Part shown: positions 18,275-27,118 of the stretch, in pieces | Layout of the letters: each line of letters opens with the position of its first letter | Numbering within the stretch: the first letter of the stretch is position 1 | From: Rhodospirillaceae bacterium | GTDB lineage: Bacteria > Pseudomonadota > Alphaproteobacteria > Rhodospirillales > Rhodospirillaceae | Assembly: GCA_009693785.1 (NCBI GenBank) | Contig: SHWP01000016.1 | Coordinates: 1-57,519, forward strand | Reading direction: 5' to 3' | Length of the DNA: 57,519 bases | Program-made: the position numbers and the translations under genes | The notes under the pieces: model-generated | Seen by the model: the letters and a program-made list of their open reading frames with translations, nothing else | Told to the model about the DNA's origin: nothing | Databases searched by the model: none

Positions 18275-19402
18275 TTGGATACACATGTCGTGACTGACTT
18301 GTCTCTCCCCGCGCAGGCGTCCGGGCGCAGTTTGCGCCAAATCATTAGCGTCGCTCATTTGTGGGCGGGGCTGATTTGCGGCATTCCGGCGGCGGCCATT
18401 GCCATCACCGGTGCTGTGGTTATGCTGCGGCACCAGCGCCCCATCACGATTGAGGCGGCAACATATATTACGCCGCCTAGCATCGATGCCATCTTAGCCG
18501 CAGCACAGAAGGCGATTCCGGGTGGTGCTGCGCCACAGCAGTATCAACCCGCCACGCCCACGTTCCCAGCGGTGGTTCAATACGGGGTTGCTCCGACGCA
18601 ATACAATCCACGCGGGATTGCGCGCATTCTGATCGATCCCGTCAGTTTGGCGATTGTGCCCGACAGCGAACCGCCCACAAGCGCCTTTACGGTCTTCGCG
18701 CGCAATTTTCATGTGAATCTGCTGGCCGGAAATACCGGGCGCGTACTTGTCGGTGCCGTCGGAGCCCTCATGCTGGTGCTTGGCGTGAGTGGATTGGTCC
18801 AATGGTGGCCAAAGCCCGGCCGCTGGCGCGAGGCATTCCTGATCCGTGGGCGCGGCAGCGCTTTGATAATCCTGCGCGAAATTCACGGTGCAGCAGGAAT
18901 CTGGGGCCTGATTGTGTTCCTGTTCGTCGCCGGCAGCGGTGCGATCATAGCGTTTCCTGCGGCACCTCCACCGGCCCCACCGCCAAGCCCAAACGCTCAG
19001 GCGAACGTAGCGCTCTCGCCTGCCCCGCCGAGTGCCGATGCTGCCGTCACCATAGCCATGACCGCCAGGCCCGATGCCGTGCTGCGCCAGGTTGATCTGC
19101 CGCGCGCACCGGGCGGCGCCTTCCGCATTGGCCTGTCGCGCGTTGGCGATGTGTCGCTGGCCCCAATGATGAGCGTGAGCGTCGATGGCGCAGCCACCCG
19201 CGTGATTGCCGTTGCCGATCCGGCCGAGCTGCCATTGCCCGACCGGCTGCGGACCTGGCTGCGCCCGATGCACGAGGGCGGTGGCGTTGGATGGGTGTGG
19301 TGGACCCTGGTTCTGATCTCGAGTATCTTGCCGACCGTGTTTATCTGTAGCGGAACCGCGATGTGGCTGATCAAACGGCGCAATCGCGCCCGGGTACGCT
19401 AA
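18275..19402 (+). CDS. PepSY-associated transmembrane protein
   Basis: 375 residues with four hydrophobic segments: residues 21-50 (VAHLWAGLICGIPAAAIAIT), about 150-170, about 205-230 and about 340-362. HLWAGL followed by IHGAAGIWG and the terminal TAMWLIKRR are typical of PepSY_TM proteins, often linked to iron uptake or ferric reduction. A Pro/Ala-rich periplasmic stretch lies at about 230-255. The start is uncertain: TTG at 18275 or GTG at 18290, both weak. A histidine phosphatase gene follows 56 bases downstream. Confidence 0.8.
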   Translation: MDTHVVTDLSLPAQASGRSLRQIISVAHLWAGLICGIPAAAIAITGAVVMLRHQRPITIEAATYITPPSIDAILAAAQKAIPGGAAPQQYQPATPTFPAVVQYGVAPTQYNPRGIARILIDPVSLAIVPDSEPPTSAFTVFARNFHVNLLAGNTGRVLVGAVGALMLVLGVSGLVQWWPKPGRWREAFLIRGRGSALIILREIHGAAGIWGLIVFLFVAGSGAIIAFPAAPPPAPPPSPNAQANVALSPAPPSADAAVTIAMTARPDAVLRQVDLPRAPGGAFRIGLSRVGDVSLAPMMSVSVDGAATRVIAVADPAELPLPDRLRTWLRPMHEGGGVGWVWWTLVLISSILPTVFICSGTAMWLIKRRNRARVR

Positions 19403-19458
19403 GTGCAAGTGGCGTGAGAAAAAATTTGCAGCACCCGCAATTCACGCAAAGGCACAAC

Positions 19459-20067
19459 ATGCATCGCCGAAAATTTATTGTGGCCGCGACAGCGGGCCTG
19501 ATTTGGGCGCGTAGCGCGCATGCCGAAACATTATCCGGCGCACCATTATTGAGTGCCTTGCGCCAGGGCGGCTTCGTGCTGGTGATGCGCCATGCGCAAT
19601 CGCCGCGCACAAAACCCGATCAGGCTTCGGCTAATCCAGATAATGTTGGAATGGAACGGCAATTGGACGATGTTGGGCGAACCACTGCCCGCGCCATGGG
19701 CGAGGCGATGAGGCAGCTGCGCATTCCCTTGGGTGAAATTTTATCGAGCCCAACGTACCGCGCGATGGAAACCATCGCGCAGGCTGGCTTGGGCAAACCC
19801 AAGGCCGTTGACGAACTGGGCGACGGCGGACAAGCCATGACCGCCGGGACCGATACCATGCGAGCGGACTGGCTGCGCAAACATGCCGCCGAAGCCCCGC
19901 GCAGTGGCACAAACACCATCATGATCACCCACTCCCCCAACATCACGGGCGCGTTCGCATCAGCCGCAGCCGGCATCGCCGAAGGTGAAACCTTGGTCAT
20001 GCGCCCCGACGGCAAAGGGCAAGCCGAGGTGGTGGCACGAATCAAAATCACGGAGTGGCAGCAGTGA
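19459..20067 (+). CDS. Exported histidine phosphatase family protein
   Basis: 202 residues from the ATG at 19459, chosen since it opens a Tat-like signal (MHRRKFIVAATAGLIWARSA). The phosphoglycerate-mutase fold signature is LVMRHAQSPRT near residue 40, with the catalytic histidine, and ITHSPNITG near residue 155 holds the second. SSPTYRAMETIA near residue 96 is the arginine-bearing loop. The substrate is unknown; export suggests a periplasmic phosphomonoester. The gene follows the PepSY gene on the same strand. Confidence 0.85.
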   Translation: MHRRKFIVAATAGLIWARSAHAETLSGAPLLSALRQGGFVLVMRHAQSPRTKPDQASANPDNVGMERQLDDVGRTTARAMGEAMRQLRIPLGEILSSPTYRAMETIAQAGLGKPKAVDELGDGGQAMTAGTDTMRADWLRKHAAEAPRSGTNTIMITHSPNITGAFASAAAGIAEGETLVMRPDGKGQAEVVARIKITEWQQ

Positions 20068-20183
20068 TAGCTGCGGGTAATGACGTGGCGTTGGTAATTG
20101 GGCTTTCTAGCGAGCTGCGGTGTGCACGCTTTCCCCATTCTCCCCGTCATTCACACCTAGCCTTGGTCCACAGCGCGGTTGGG

Positions 20184-20215
20184 CCGCCTGTTAAAATACC
20201 TGTTATATCAGGCGG
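20184..20215. repeat. Inverted repeat upstream of pyrB
   Basis: CCGCCTG at 20184-20190 is the exact inverted repeat of CAGGCGG at 20209-20215, with an 18-base AT-rich centre. It lies about 120 bases before pyrB and 115 bases after the phosphatase gene. It could be an operator or a weak terminator; the sequence alone does not decide. Confidence 0.4.
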
Positions 20216-20267
20216 AACAGGTGCAGGCTTGGCCACCCATGCGTCAGCCCTGAGGGCACCTCTTGGC

Positions 20268-20296
20268 TTGACCGGGTTCTCGACCATCCCTATGGT
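20268..20296 (+). promoter_or_regulatory. Candidate pyrB promoter giving a near-leaderless mRNA
   Basis: TTGACC at 20268-20273, a 17-base spacer and TATGGT at 20291-20296 form a reasonable sigma-70-type promoter. The expected start point is within a few bases of the pyrB ATG at 20305, so the message would have almost no leader. No Shine-Dalgarno sequence precedes the ATG, which agrees with this. Confidence 0.4.
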
Positions 20297-20304
20297 CCGG
20301 CTTT

Positions 20305-21276
20305 ATGCGCGATCAGGTCTTCCCCCACCGTCATCTCTTGGGTATCGAAGGCCTCAATCCATTAGAAATCAACCATCTGCTCGATCTGTCGGAGCGCTAT
20401 ATCGCGCTCAACCGCGGCACCCATAAAACCAGCGATTCGCTCAAGGGCCGCACCCTGATCAACCTCTTTTTCGAGAACTCGACCCGCACCCGCACCTCGT
20501 TCGAACTGGCGGGCCTCAGGCTCGGGGCCAACGTCATCAACATGCAGGTCGAGAGCAGCTCGGTCTCCAAGGGCGAGACGCTGATCGACACCGCCGTGAC
20601 GCTGAACGCCATGCACCCCGACGTGCTGGCGGTGCGCCATTCGGACTCTGGCGCGGTCAAGTTGCTCGCCGATAAGGTCAACTGCGGCGTCGTCAATGGC
20701 GGCGACGGCAGCCACGAACATCCCACGCAGGCATTGCTGGATGCGCTGACCATCCGCCGCCGTAAAGGCCGGTTGAGTGGTTTAGTCGTGGCCATTTGCG
20801 GCGACGTATTGCACAGCCGGGTAGCACGCTCGAACTTTCATTTACTGCTCACCATGGGCGCGCGGGTCCGCATCATTGCGCCCCGAACGCTGATTCCCTC
20901 GGGCATCGAGCGCTGGGGCGTCGAGATTTTCACCGACATGACCAAGGGTCTGAAAGACGTGGACATCGTCATGATGCTGCGGGTTCAGCACGAGAGAATG
21001 AGGGGCAGCTTCATCCCCTCGGTGCGCGAATACTTCCGTTTCTTTGGGCTCGACCGCGCCAAATTGGCCCAGGCCAAGCCCGATGCGCTGATCATGCATC
21101 CGGGCCCCATGAACCGCGGCACCGAAATCGATTCCGATGTGGCCGATGACTTCGAGCGCAGCGCCATCCGCGAGCAGGTGGAACTGGGCGTGGCCGTGCG
21201 CATGGCCGTGCTGGAAGTGCTGGCCCAAAACAATGCCGCCTATAGCGCTGAAGCCGCAACAGGAGCGGCTAAATGA
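20305..21276 (+). CDS. pyrB: Aspartate carbamoyltransferase catalytic subunit
   Basis: 323 residues. PyrB condenses carbamoyl phosphate with aspartate in de novo pyrimidine synthesis. The carbamoyl phosphate site [15 protein letters not shown] is at residues 52-66, HPTQALLDA near residue 137 and MHPGPMNRG near residue 270. The stop overlaps the pyrC-like start as ATGA, so the pair is translationally coupled. No pyrI is present, as is usual where a dihydroorotase-like partner is adjacent. Confidence 0.97.
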   Translation: MRDQVFPHRHLLGIEGLNPLEINHLLDLSERYIALNRGTHKTSDSLKGRTLINLFFENSTRTRTSFELAGLRLGANVINMQVESSSVSKGETLIDTAVTLNAMHPDVLAVRHSDSGAVKLLADKVNCGVVNGGDGSHEHPTQALLDALTIRRRKGRLSGLVVAICGDVLHSRVARSNFHLLLTMGARVRIIAPRTLIPSGIERWGVEIFTDMTKGLKDVDIVMMLRVQHERMRGSFIPSVREYFRFFGLDRAKLAQAKPDALIMHPGPMNRGTEIDSDVADDFERSAIREQVELGVAVRMAVLEVLAQNNAAYSAEAATGAAK

Positions 21277-22574
21277 GCATCACCGCCCCTGGCAAGGTCG
21301 CCTATATCAACGCCCGGATCATCGACCCAGCCTCGGGCTATGACGGGCCGGGCGAACTGCTGACCGTAGGCGAAGAGATCGCCGATGTGGGGCGCAAGCT
21401 GTTCGACGGCAAACCACCCAAGGACGTAAAAGTCATCGATTGCGATGGCCATATCTTGGCACCGGGTTTGGTCGACATGCGCGTTCAACTGCGCGAGCCG
21501 GGCGAAGAACATAAAGAAAGCCTGAAAAGCGGCGGCGAAGCAGCAGTGGCAGGTGGCGTGACGACCATGGTCGGGCTGCCCAACACCAATCCCATTATCG
21601 ACGACGAAGCCACGGTGGAATACGTCGCCCGACGTGCCCGGCTTCAAGCGCTGACCAAAGTGTATGTGTACGGGGCTGCCACCAAGGGCTTGCAAGGCAA
21701 GGAACTGGCCGAGATGGGCCTGCTCGCCCAAGCCGGTGCCTTGGGCTTCACCGATGCCACCAAGGCTATCGCCGATGCCCAAGTACTGCGCCGTGCGCTG
21801 GCCTATGCGGCCACATTCAATTTGCTGATTATCCAACACCCCGAGGAACCATCGCTAGCCAATGGGGTGATGAACACTGGCGAGATGTCCACCCGCTTAG
21901 GGCTGAGCGGTATTCCCCGCGAGGCCGAAATCATCATGCTGGAGCGCGACCTACGCTTGGTGGCCATGACCGGAGGGCGCTATCACGCCGCCCACATCTC
22001 AACGGCCGAAAGTGTCGAGATCATCGCCCGGGCCAAGGCGCGCGGCCTCAATGTCACCTGCGATACCGCGCCCTTCTACTTCGCCTTGAATGAAATGGCC
22101 GTGGGCGACTACCGCACCTTCGCCAAGCTCTCGCCTCCCTTGCGTACCGATGCGGACCGCCAAGCCATCGTTGAGGGCGTCAAGTCGGGTCTGATTGACT
22201 GCATCGCGAGCGACCACGCCCCCCATGATCAGGACTCCAAGCGCCTGCCCTTCGCTCAAGCTGCGTTCGGCGGCAGCGGCTTAGAAACGCTGCTGGCTGT
22301 ATCGATAGGCCTGCATCACTCAAGCGACATGAAGTTGATTGATGTATTGCGGCGGCTCACCATCGCACCGTCGGAACTGCTGGGGCTCGATGCCGGGCGG
22401 CTGGCCAAAGGCAAGAAAGCCGATTTGGTGATTTTCGACCCCGACCGGGGCTGGAAAGTCATCGCCGATGATTTCCGCTCCAAATCCAAGAACTCACCCT
22501 TCGACGGCCAGCCGGTGCAGGGCAAAGTCCTGCGCACGGTCATCGACGGCCGGAGCGTGTTCGATGCCCAGTGA
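21273..22574 (+). CDS. pyrC: Dihydroorotase-like protein, probably a non-catalytic PyrC'/PyrX type
   Basis: 433 residues of the class I dihydroorotase family. Active enzymes have H-x-H in a DxHxHLREPG motif; here the same place reads [10 protein letters not shown], so both metal-binding histidines are replaced (Arg and Gln). Other ligands are kept: [17 protein letters not shown] and [10 protein letters not shown]. This pattern fits the PyrC' (PyrX) proteins that assemble with aspartate carbamoyltransferase without catalysis. Coupling to pyrB by ATGA supports that role. If so, a functional dihydroorotase must lie elsewhere in the genome. Confidence 0.9.
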   Translation: MSITAPGKVAYINARIIDPASGYDGPGELLTVGEEIADVGRKLFDGKPPKDVKVIDCDGHILAPGLVDMRVQLREPGEEHKESLKSGGEAAVAGGVTTMVGLPNTNPIIDDEATVEYVARRARLQALTKVYVYGAATKGLQGKELAEMGLLAQAGALGFTDATKAIADAQVLRRALAYAATFNLLIIQHPEEPSLANGVMNTGEMSTRLGLSGIPREAEIIMLERDLRLVAMTGGRYHAAHISTAESVEIIARAKARGLNVTCDTAPFYFALNEMAVGDYRTFAKLSPPLRTDADRQAIVEGVKSGLIDCIASDHAPHDQDSKRLPFAQAAFGGSGLETLLAVSIGLHHSSDMKLIDVLRRLTIAPSELLGLDAGRLAKGKKADLVIFDPDRGWKVIADDFRSKSKNSPFDGQPVQGKVLRTVIDGRSVFDAQ

Positions 22575-23187
22575 TCTCACCATTGCAGCCGCCCTAATCG
22601 CCGCGCTGGTGGGTTATGCGTTTGGCTCGATTCCGTTTGGGCTAGTGTTAACCAAGCTGGCAGGCTTGGGCGACATTCGTACCATCGGCTCGGGCAATAT
22701 AGGTGCCACCAATGTTCTAAGGACTGGCCGCAAGGACTTAGCCCTGGCCACGCTGCTACTTGATGGCGGCAAAGGGGCCATTGCTGTAGTCATTGTGCGC
22801 CTGATTGCCAACGGCCCAGCTGCGGAAATTTTGGCGCTGATCGCAGGCGTGAGTGCCGTAATCGGCCATAATTTTCCGGTGTGGCTGAAGTTCAAGGGCG
22901 GCAAAGGTGTCGCCACGACCTTCGGGCTTTTCATTGCCGCAGTGCCGATCGCAGGCCTGATGGCCTGCCTGACGTGGGCGGCCTTGGCGGCGATCTTCCG
23001 CTACTCATCTTTGTCAGCACTCGTCGCGTTGGCGCTGGCCCCGCTCTACGCATTCATACTCGGCTATCCAACTCACGCTGGGGTGTTTCTCATGCTGGGG
23101 GTTCTGGGCTGGGCCCGCCACCACGCCAACATCGCGCGGCTTATTAAAGGCACCGAGCCCAAAATTGGCGGGACCAAGCCTGCGTGA
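22564..23187 (+). CDS. plsY: Acyl phosphate:glycerol-3-phosphate acyltransferase
   Basis: 207 residues from the ATG at 22564, which overlaps the pyrC-like gene by 11 bases. PlsY makes lysophosphatidic acid from acyl phosphate and glycerol-3-phosphate at the inner membrane. The family motifs GSGNIGATNVLRT near residue 38, GHNFPVWLKFKGGKGVAT near residue 102 and a C-terminal arginine/histidine region (WARHHANI) are visible, with about five hydrophobic segments. The alphaproteobacterial neighbourhood pyrC-plsY-dprA is conserved. Confidence 0.95.
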   Translation: MPSDLTIAAALIAALVGYAFGSIPFGLVLTKLAGLGDIRTIGSGNIGATNVLRTGRKDLALATLLLDGGKGAIAVVIVRLIANGPAAEILALIAGVSAVIGHNFPVWLKFKGGKGVATTFGLFIAAVPIAGLMACLTWAALAAIFRYSSLSALVALALAPLYAFILGYPTHAGVFLMLGVLGWARHHANIARLIKGTEPKIGGTKPA

Positions 23188-24304
23188 GCATGGGGCCCGG
23201 CCATAAAACCCTGACACGGGATGAATTAGTCGACTGGTTACGTTTGATCGGAACCGAGAGCATTGGGCCGATCACGTTCAAACAACTGCTCGCCAAGCAT
23301 TCCTCGGCCAAAGGGTCAATCCAGGCGCTGTTGAACTCGGGGTCAAAATACAATGTTCCAACTACGGACCTTGTGGAACGCCAGTTGCTGGCCGCCGAAC
23401 GCGACGGCATCCGCGCCATTCCGTCTGTGAAGCTGACTATCCGGAACTCTTGCGCCAAATCGACGATGCCCCGCCAATCCTATGGTTGAAAGGCCAAGTC
23501 GAGGCCTTGAATCAGCCCTGTATCGCGGTGGTGGGTGCGCGCAACGCCAGCCTCAATGGCAAGAAGTTCGCCAAAAAGCTCAGCGCCGATTTGGCCGATG
23601 CGGGTTATGTGGTGGTGTCTGGCCTGGCGCGCGGCATTGACGGTGCGGCCCATGAGGGTGCCCTCAGCCACGGAATCACCACTGCAGTCTTGGCCTCGGG
23701 CGTCGATATCGTTTACCCACCCGAACACCGCGCGCTCTATCAGAAGATCCTCAAATCGGGCGCGGTCGTATCCGAGCTTATACCCACGACCGAACCTCAA
23801 GCCGGGCATTTCCCGCGCCGCAACCGGATCATCTCGGGACTATGCCGGGGGGTCATTGTGGTCGAGGCGACCTTAAAATCGGGCTCACTCATCACCGCCC
23901 GGCTAGCCTTAGACCAAGGCCGCGACGTCTTCGCCGTACCCGGTTCGCCCCTCGATCCGAGGTCGGAAGGACCCAACAGCCTGATTCGCGACGGGGCGGT
24001 GCTGGTACGCTCAGCCGAGGACGTTCTAGAGGTCGCAGGACGCCCTGATAAAAAAGTTTCTGAATTAAAGTCATCTGATAGCTCTGAATCTCAAGAGTCT
24101 GAAATATATGATGATATAGACCCTGAAACCTTAAAAGGCCGGGTCTTGCAGGCGTTGGGGCCGACCCCGGTTGCGGTTGACGAATTGGTTCGCCAATGCC
24201 AAGTGTCCGCCCCTTCGTTAACCACCCTTCTACTTGAGATGGAACTTGAAGGCGCGGTGGAGCGTTACCCGGGTTACCGCGTGGCGCGGATTGGAAAGGT
24301 TTGA
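23184..24304 (+). pseudogene. dprA: DNA-processing protein DprA, frameshifted
   Basis: The gene starts at GTG 23184, overlapping the plsY stop as GTGA. The first frame has the N-terminal helical domain (LVDWLRLIGTESIGPITFKQL) and breaks near 23425-23430. The second frame, in which the ADYPELLRQIDDAPP junction appears, runs to 24304 with the Rossmann fold: VVGARNASLNGKKFA, SGLARGIDGAAHEGAL and PRRNRIISGL. The C-terminal winged-helix domain is kept. DprA loads RecA on incoming single-stranded DNA. One missing base is enough to explain the break, so the gene may be intact in the living cell. Confidence 0.9.
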
Positions 24305-24424
24305 ATTTATTAACTTTTCCGAGTTACCACAGCGACAAAGCGCTTTTGGCCAGGTGCCGGGTGGCACTGAATTAAGGCCAAGGCCACATAAGAAATTGTC
24401 AGAGTCAGGGAAGTTAGGCGCTCG

Positions 24425-27118
24425 ATGCAGGTCGTCATCGTTGAGTCACCAGCGAAAGCCAAGACCATTAATAAGTACTTAGGCGACGGCTATCACGTCC
24501 TCGCCTCCTATGGGCATATCCGCGATCTGCCAGCCAAAGATGGCTCGGTGCGGCCCAATGAAGATTTCGCCATGGATTGGGAGGTTGACCCCTCCTCCGT
24601 TAAGAACATCAAAGCCATCGTCGATGCCCTTAAGGACTCAGATGGCGTGATCCTAGCGACCGACCCTGACCGCGAGGGCGAGGCTATTTCTTGGCATGTC
24701 CTTGATGAATTGAAGAAACGCAAGGCACTCAAGAAAAACCAAACCGTTAAGCGCGTCACCTTCAACGCCATTACCAAGAACGCGGTGCTGGATGCCATGG
24801 CGCATCCCCGCGATCTCGACCAGCCCTTGATCAACGCTTACCTGGCTCGCCGGGCTCTCGATTACCTCGTGGGCTTCACGCTTTCTCCGGTCTTATGGCG
24901 CAAGCTACCTGGCGCCAAATCCGCTGGGCGTGTGCAGTCCGTAGCGCTGCGCATGATCTGCGACCGCGAGCTTGAGATCGAGAAGTTCAAACCACAGGAA
25001 TACTGGTCGGTCGACGTCGAGATGAAGACCGACAAGGCTGAGGCCTTCGCGGCCCGCCTGACCCACTTCGATGGCAAGAAACTCGACAAGTTCGACTTAA
25101 ATAACGAAGAGATTGCCAAGCGTGCCGCCGATGCGGTCCAGAATGGCGCCTTCAAGGTTACGACGGTCGATAAAAAAACCAAGCAGCGTCGCCCCTATGC
25201 GCCGTTCACCACCTCGACCCTGCAACAAGATGCCTCGCGGCGCCTCTACTTCACAGCCCGTCAGACCATGACGATCGCCCAACGCCTCTATGAAGGTGTC
25301 GATATTGGCGGCGAGACGGTCGGTTTGATCACTTATATGCGTACCGATGGCGTGCAGATAGATGCCGACGCCATTACCGCGGTGCGATCACTGATTAGCG
25401 AGACTTACGGCAGCAAGTTCATGCCTAAGGAAGCGCGCATTTATGTTTCGAAGGCCAAAAACGCCCAAGAGGCCCACGAAGCCGTCCGCCCCACCGACCC
25501 GAGCCGCACACCGGCGGCCATGGCCCCCTACCTCAATGCTGAACAACTCAAACTTTATGACCTGATCTGGAAGCGTACGGTTGCCAGCCAAATGGAAGCG
25601 GCCCTGTTCGATCAGGTTGCCGTAACCGCGAGCACGCCGGACTCTAAAGTCCAAGTTCGCGCCAATGGTTCCGTGATTAATTTCAAGGGGTTCCTTGAGG
25701 TCTATGAGGAAGCACCTTCGCTGGCGAAAGTCGCGGAGGAAGAGGAAGAAGGCGTTGGCAAAATCCTACCCGCCATGACCGAAGGCCAAGGTGTCTCGGT
25801 CGATGTCGTCACCCCTGCTCAACACTTTACCCAGCCACCGCCGCGCTTCTCGGAAGCGAGCCTGGTCAAGGCGCTGGAAGAACAAGGCATTGGCCGGCCT
25901 TCGACTTACGCCTCGATCATCCAGGTGCTGCAAGACCGCAAGTACTGCCGCATGGATAACCGCCGGTTCATCCCCGAAGATCGCGGCCGGGTGCTGACCT
26001 CGTTCTTGGAAAGCTTCTTCCTGCATTACGTCGAATACGATTTCACGGCGAACCTGGAAGAACAGCTCGACGAAATCTCGAATGGAAGCCTCGACTGGAA
26101 AAAGGTGTTGGCCGACTTCTGGCGCGATTTCCACGCCGCCGTCGAAGGCACCAAAGACCTCACCCGAACCGCTGTCATTGATGCCCTCGACAGCATGCTT
26201 GAGCCGCACTTGTTCCCCGAACGAGCCGATGGCACAAACCCGCGCAAATGCCCGGCCTGCGCCGATGGCCGCATTGGTTTGAAGTTTGGCAAGTTCGGTT
26301 CATTCATCGGTTGCAGCAAATATCCCGAATGCCGCTACACGCGCCCCATGGGTGCGCCAGAACCCGCTGAAGGTTCAATTGCCCTGAACGGCCCTAAAGA
26401 ACTTGGTTTGGATCCCGTTACGGGCATGAAGGTCACCCTGCGCGTTGGGCCTTATGGCCCCTACGTTCAGCTTGGTGGCGAAGTGGCCCCGCCTCCACCG
26501 CCGCCTGCGCCTGCCGAACCCGAGGTCGTTGAACTAAATGCCAAGGGGCAGCCCAAGAAGAAACGCAAGAAAGCCGCGCCCAAAGCACCCAAGCCCAAGC
26601 GCGCCTCTATCCCCAAGGGTATTGACCCCAATGGAATTGAGCTTCCCGCTGCCTTGAAATTGCTGGCCCTGCCACGTGAAGTAGGCGCGCACCCAGAAAC
26701 GGGCGAAATGATCCTGGCTGGCAACGGACGCTTTGGCCCTTATCTGAAAGTCGGCGCACGGTTCCAATCGTTGAAAGGCGACGATAACGTGCTTGAGATC
26801 GGATTGAACCGCGCTGTCGTGGTGTTAGCCGAAGGTGCCATTCGTGCGGCAGCGCGCAACGCCAAAACCGCCGGCAAGATCCTTGGCACGCACCCCACCG
26901 ATGGCAAAACCATCACACTGCGCGCGGGCCGCTTCGGCGCGTACGTACAGCACGGCGAAGTGCGCGCGACCTTGCCGCGCGATACCGAGCCGGACTCGAT
27001 CACCATCGACACCGCTGTTACACTGCTGGCCGAAAAAGCCGCGAAGGCCCCGGGGAAAGGTCCCCTCAAGGGCCGCGCAAATGGGCGCAGTGCGGCACGG
27101 AAGTCGGCTGAAGCGTAA
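24425..27118 (+). CDS. topA: DNA topoisomerase I (type IA)
   Basis: 897 residues. TopA relaxes negative supercoils. The TOPRIM motif MQVVIVESPAKAKTI is at the start, DPDREGEAISWH near residue 78 and the active tyrosine in GLITYMRTDG near residue 299. A zinc-ribbon CPAC...CSKYPEC lies near residues 610-640, followed by C-terminal repeats of the form GPYGPYVQLG, FGPYLKVG and FGAYVQHG. A Lys/Pro-rich linker sits at about 695-730. The stop is directly followed by the rnr GTG, giving no spacer. Confidence 0.97.
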   Translation: MQVVIVESPAKAKTINKYLGDGYHVLASYGHIRDLPAKDGSVRPNEDFAMDWEVDPSSVKNIKAIVDALKDSDGVILATDPDREGEAISWHVLDELKKRKALKKNQTVKRVTFNAITKNAVLDAMAHPRDLDQPLINAYLARRALDYLVGFTLSPVLWRKLPGAKSAGRVQSVALRMICDRELEIEKFKPQEYWSVDVEMKTDKAEAFAARLTHFDGKKLDKFDLNNEEIAKRAADAVQNGAFKVTTVDKKTKQRRPYAPFTTSTLQQDASRRLYFTARQTMTIAQRLYEGVDIGGETVGLITYMRTDGVQIDADAITAVRSLISETYGSKFMPKEARIYVSKAKNAQEAHEAVRPTDPSRTPAAMAPYLNAEQLKLYDLIWKRTVASQMEAALFDQVAVTASTPDSKVQVRANGSVINFKGFLEVYEEAPSLAKVAEEEEEGVGKILPAMTEGQGVSVDVVTPAQHFTQPPPRFSEASLVKALEEQGIGRPSTYASIIQVLQDRKYCRMDNRRFIPEDRGRVLTSFLESFFLHYVEYDFTANLEEQLDEISNGSLDWKKVLADFWRDFHAAVEGTKDLTRTAVIDALDSMLEPHLFPERADGTNPRKCPACADGRIGLKFGKFGSFIGCSKYPECRYTRPMGAPEPAEGSIALNGPKELGLDPVTGMKVTLRVGPYGPYVQLGGEVAPPPPPPAPAEPEVVELNAKGQPKKKRKKAAPKAPKPKRASIPKGIDPNGIELPAALKLLALPREVGAHPETGEMILAGNGRFGPYLKVGARFQSLKGDDNVLEIGLNRAVVVLAEGAIRAAARNAKTAGKILGTHPTDGKTITLRAGRFGAYVQHGEVRATLPRDTEPDSITIDTAVTLLAEKAAKAPGKGPLKGRANGRSAARKSAEA

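Noticed and set aside
18275..20067. PepSY and phosphatase genes as an iron-uptake operon
   Set aside because: Only adjacency supports it; no iron box or receptor is next to them.
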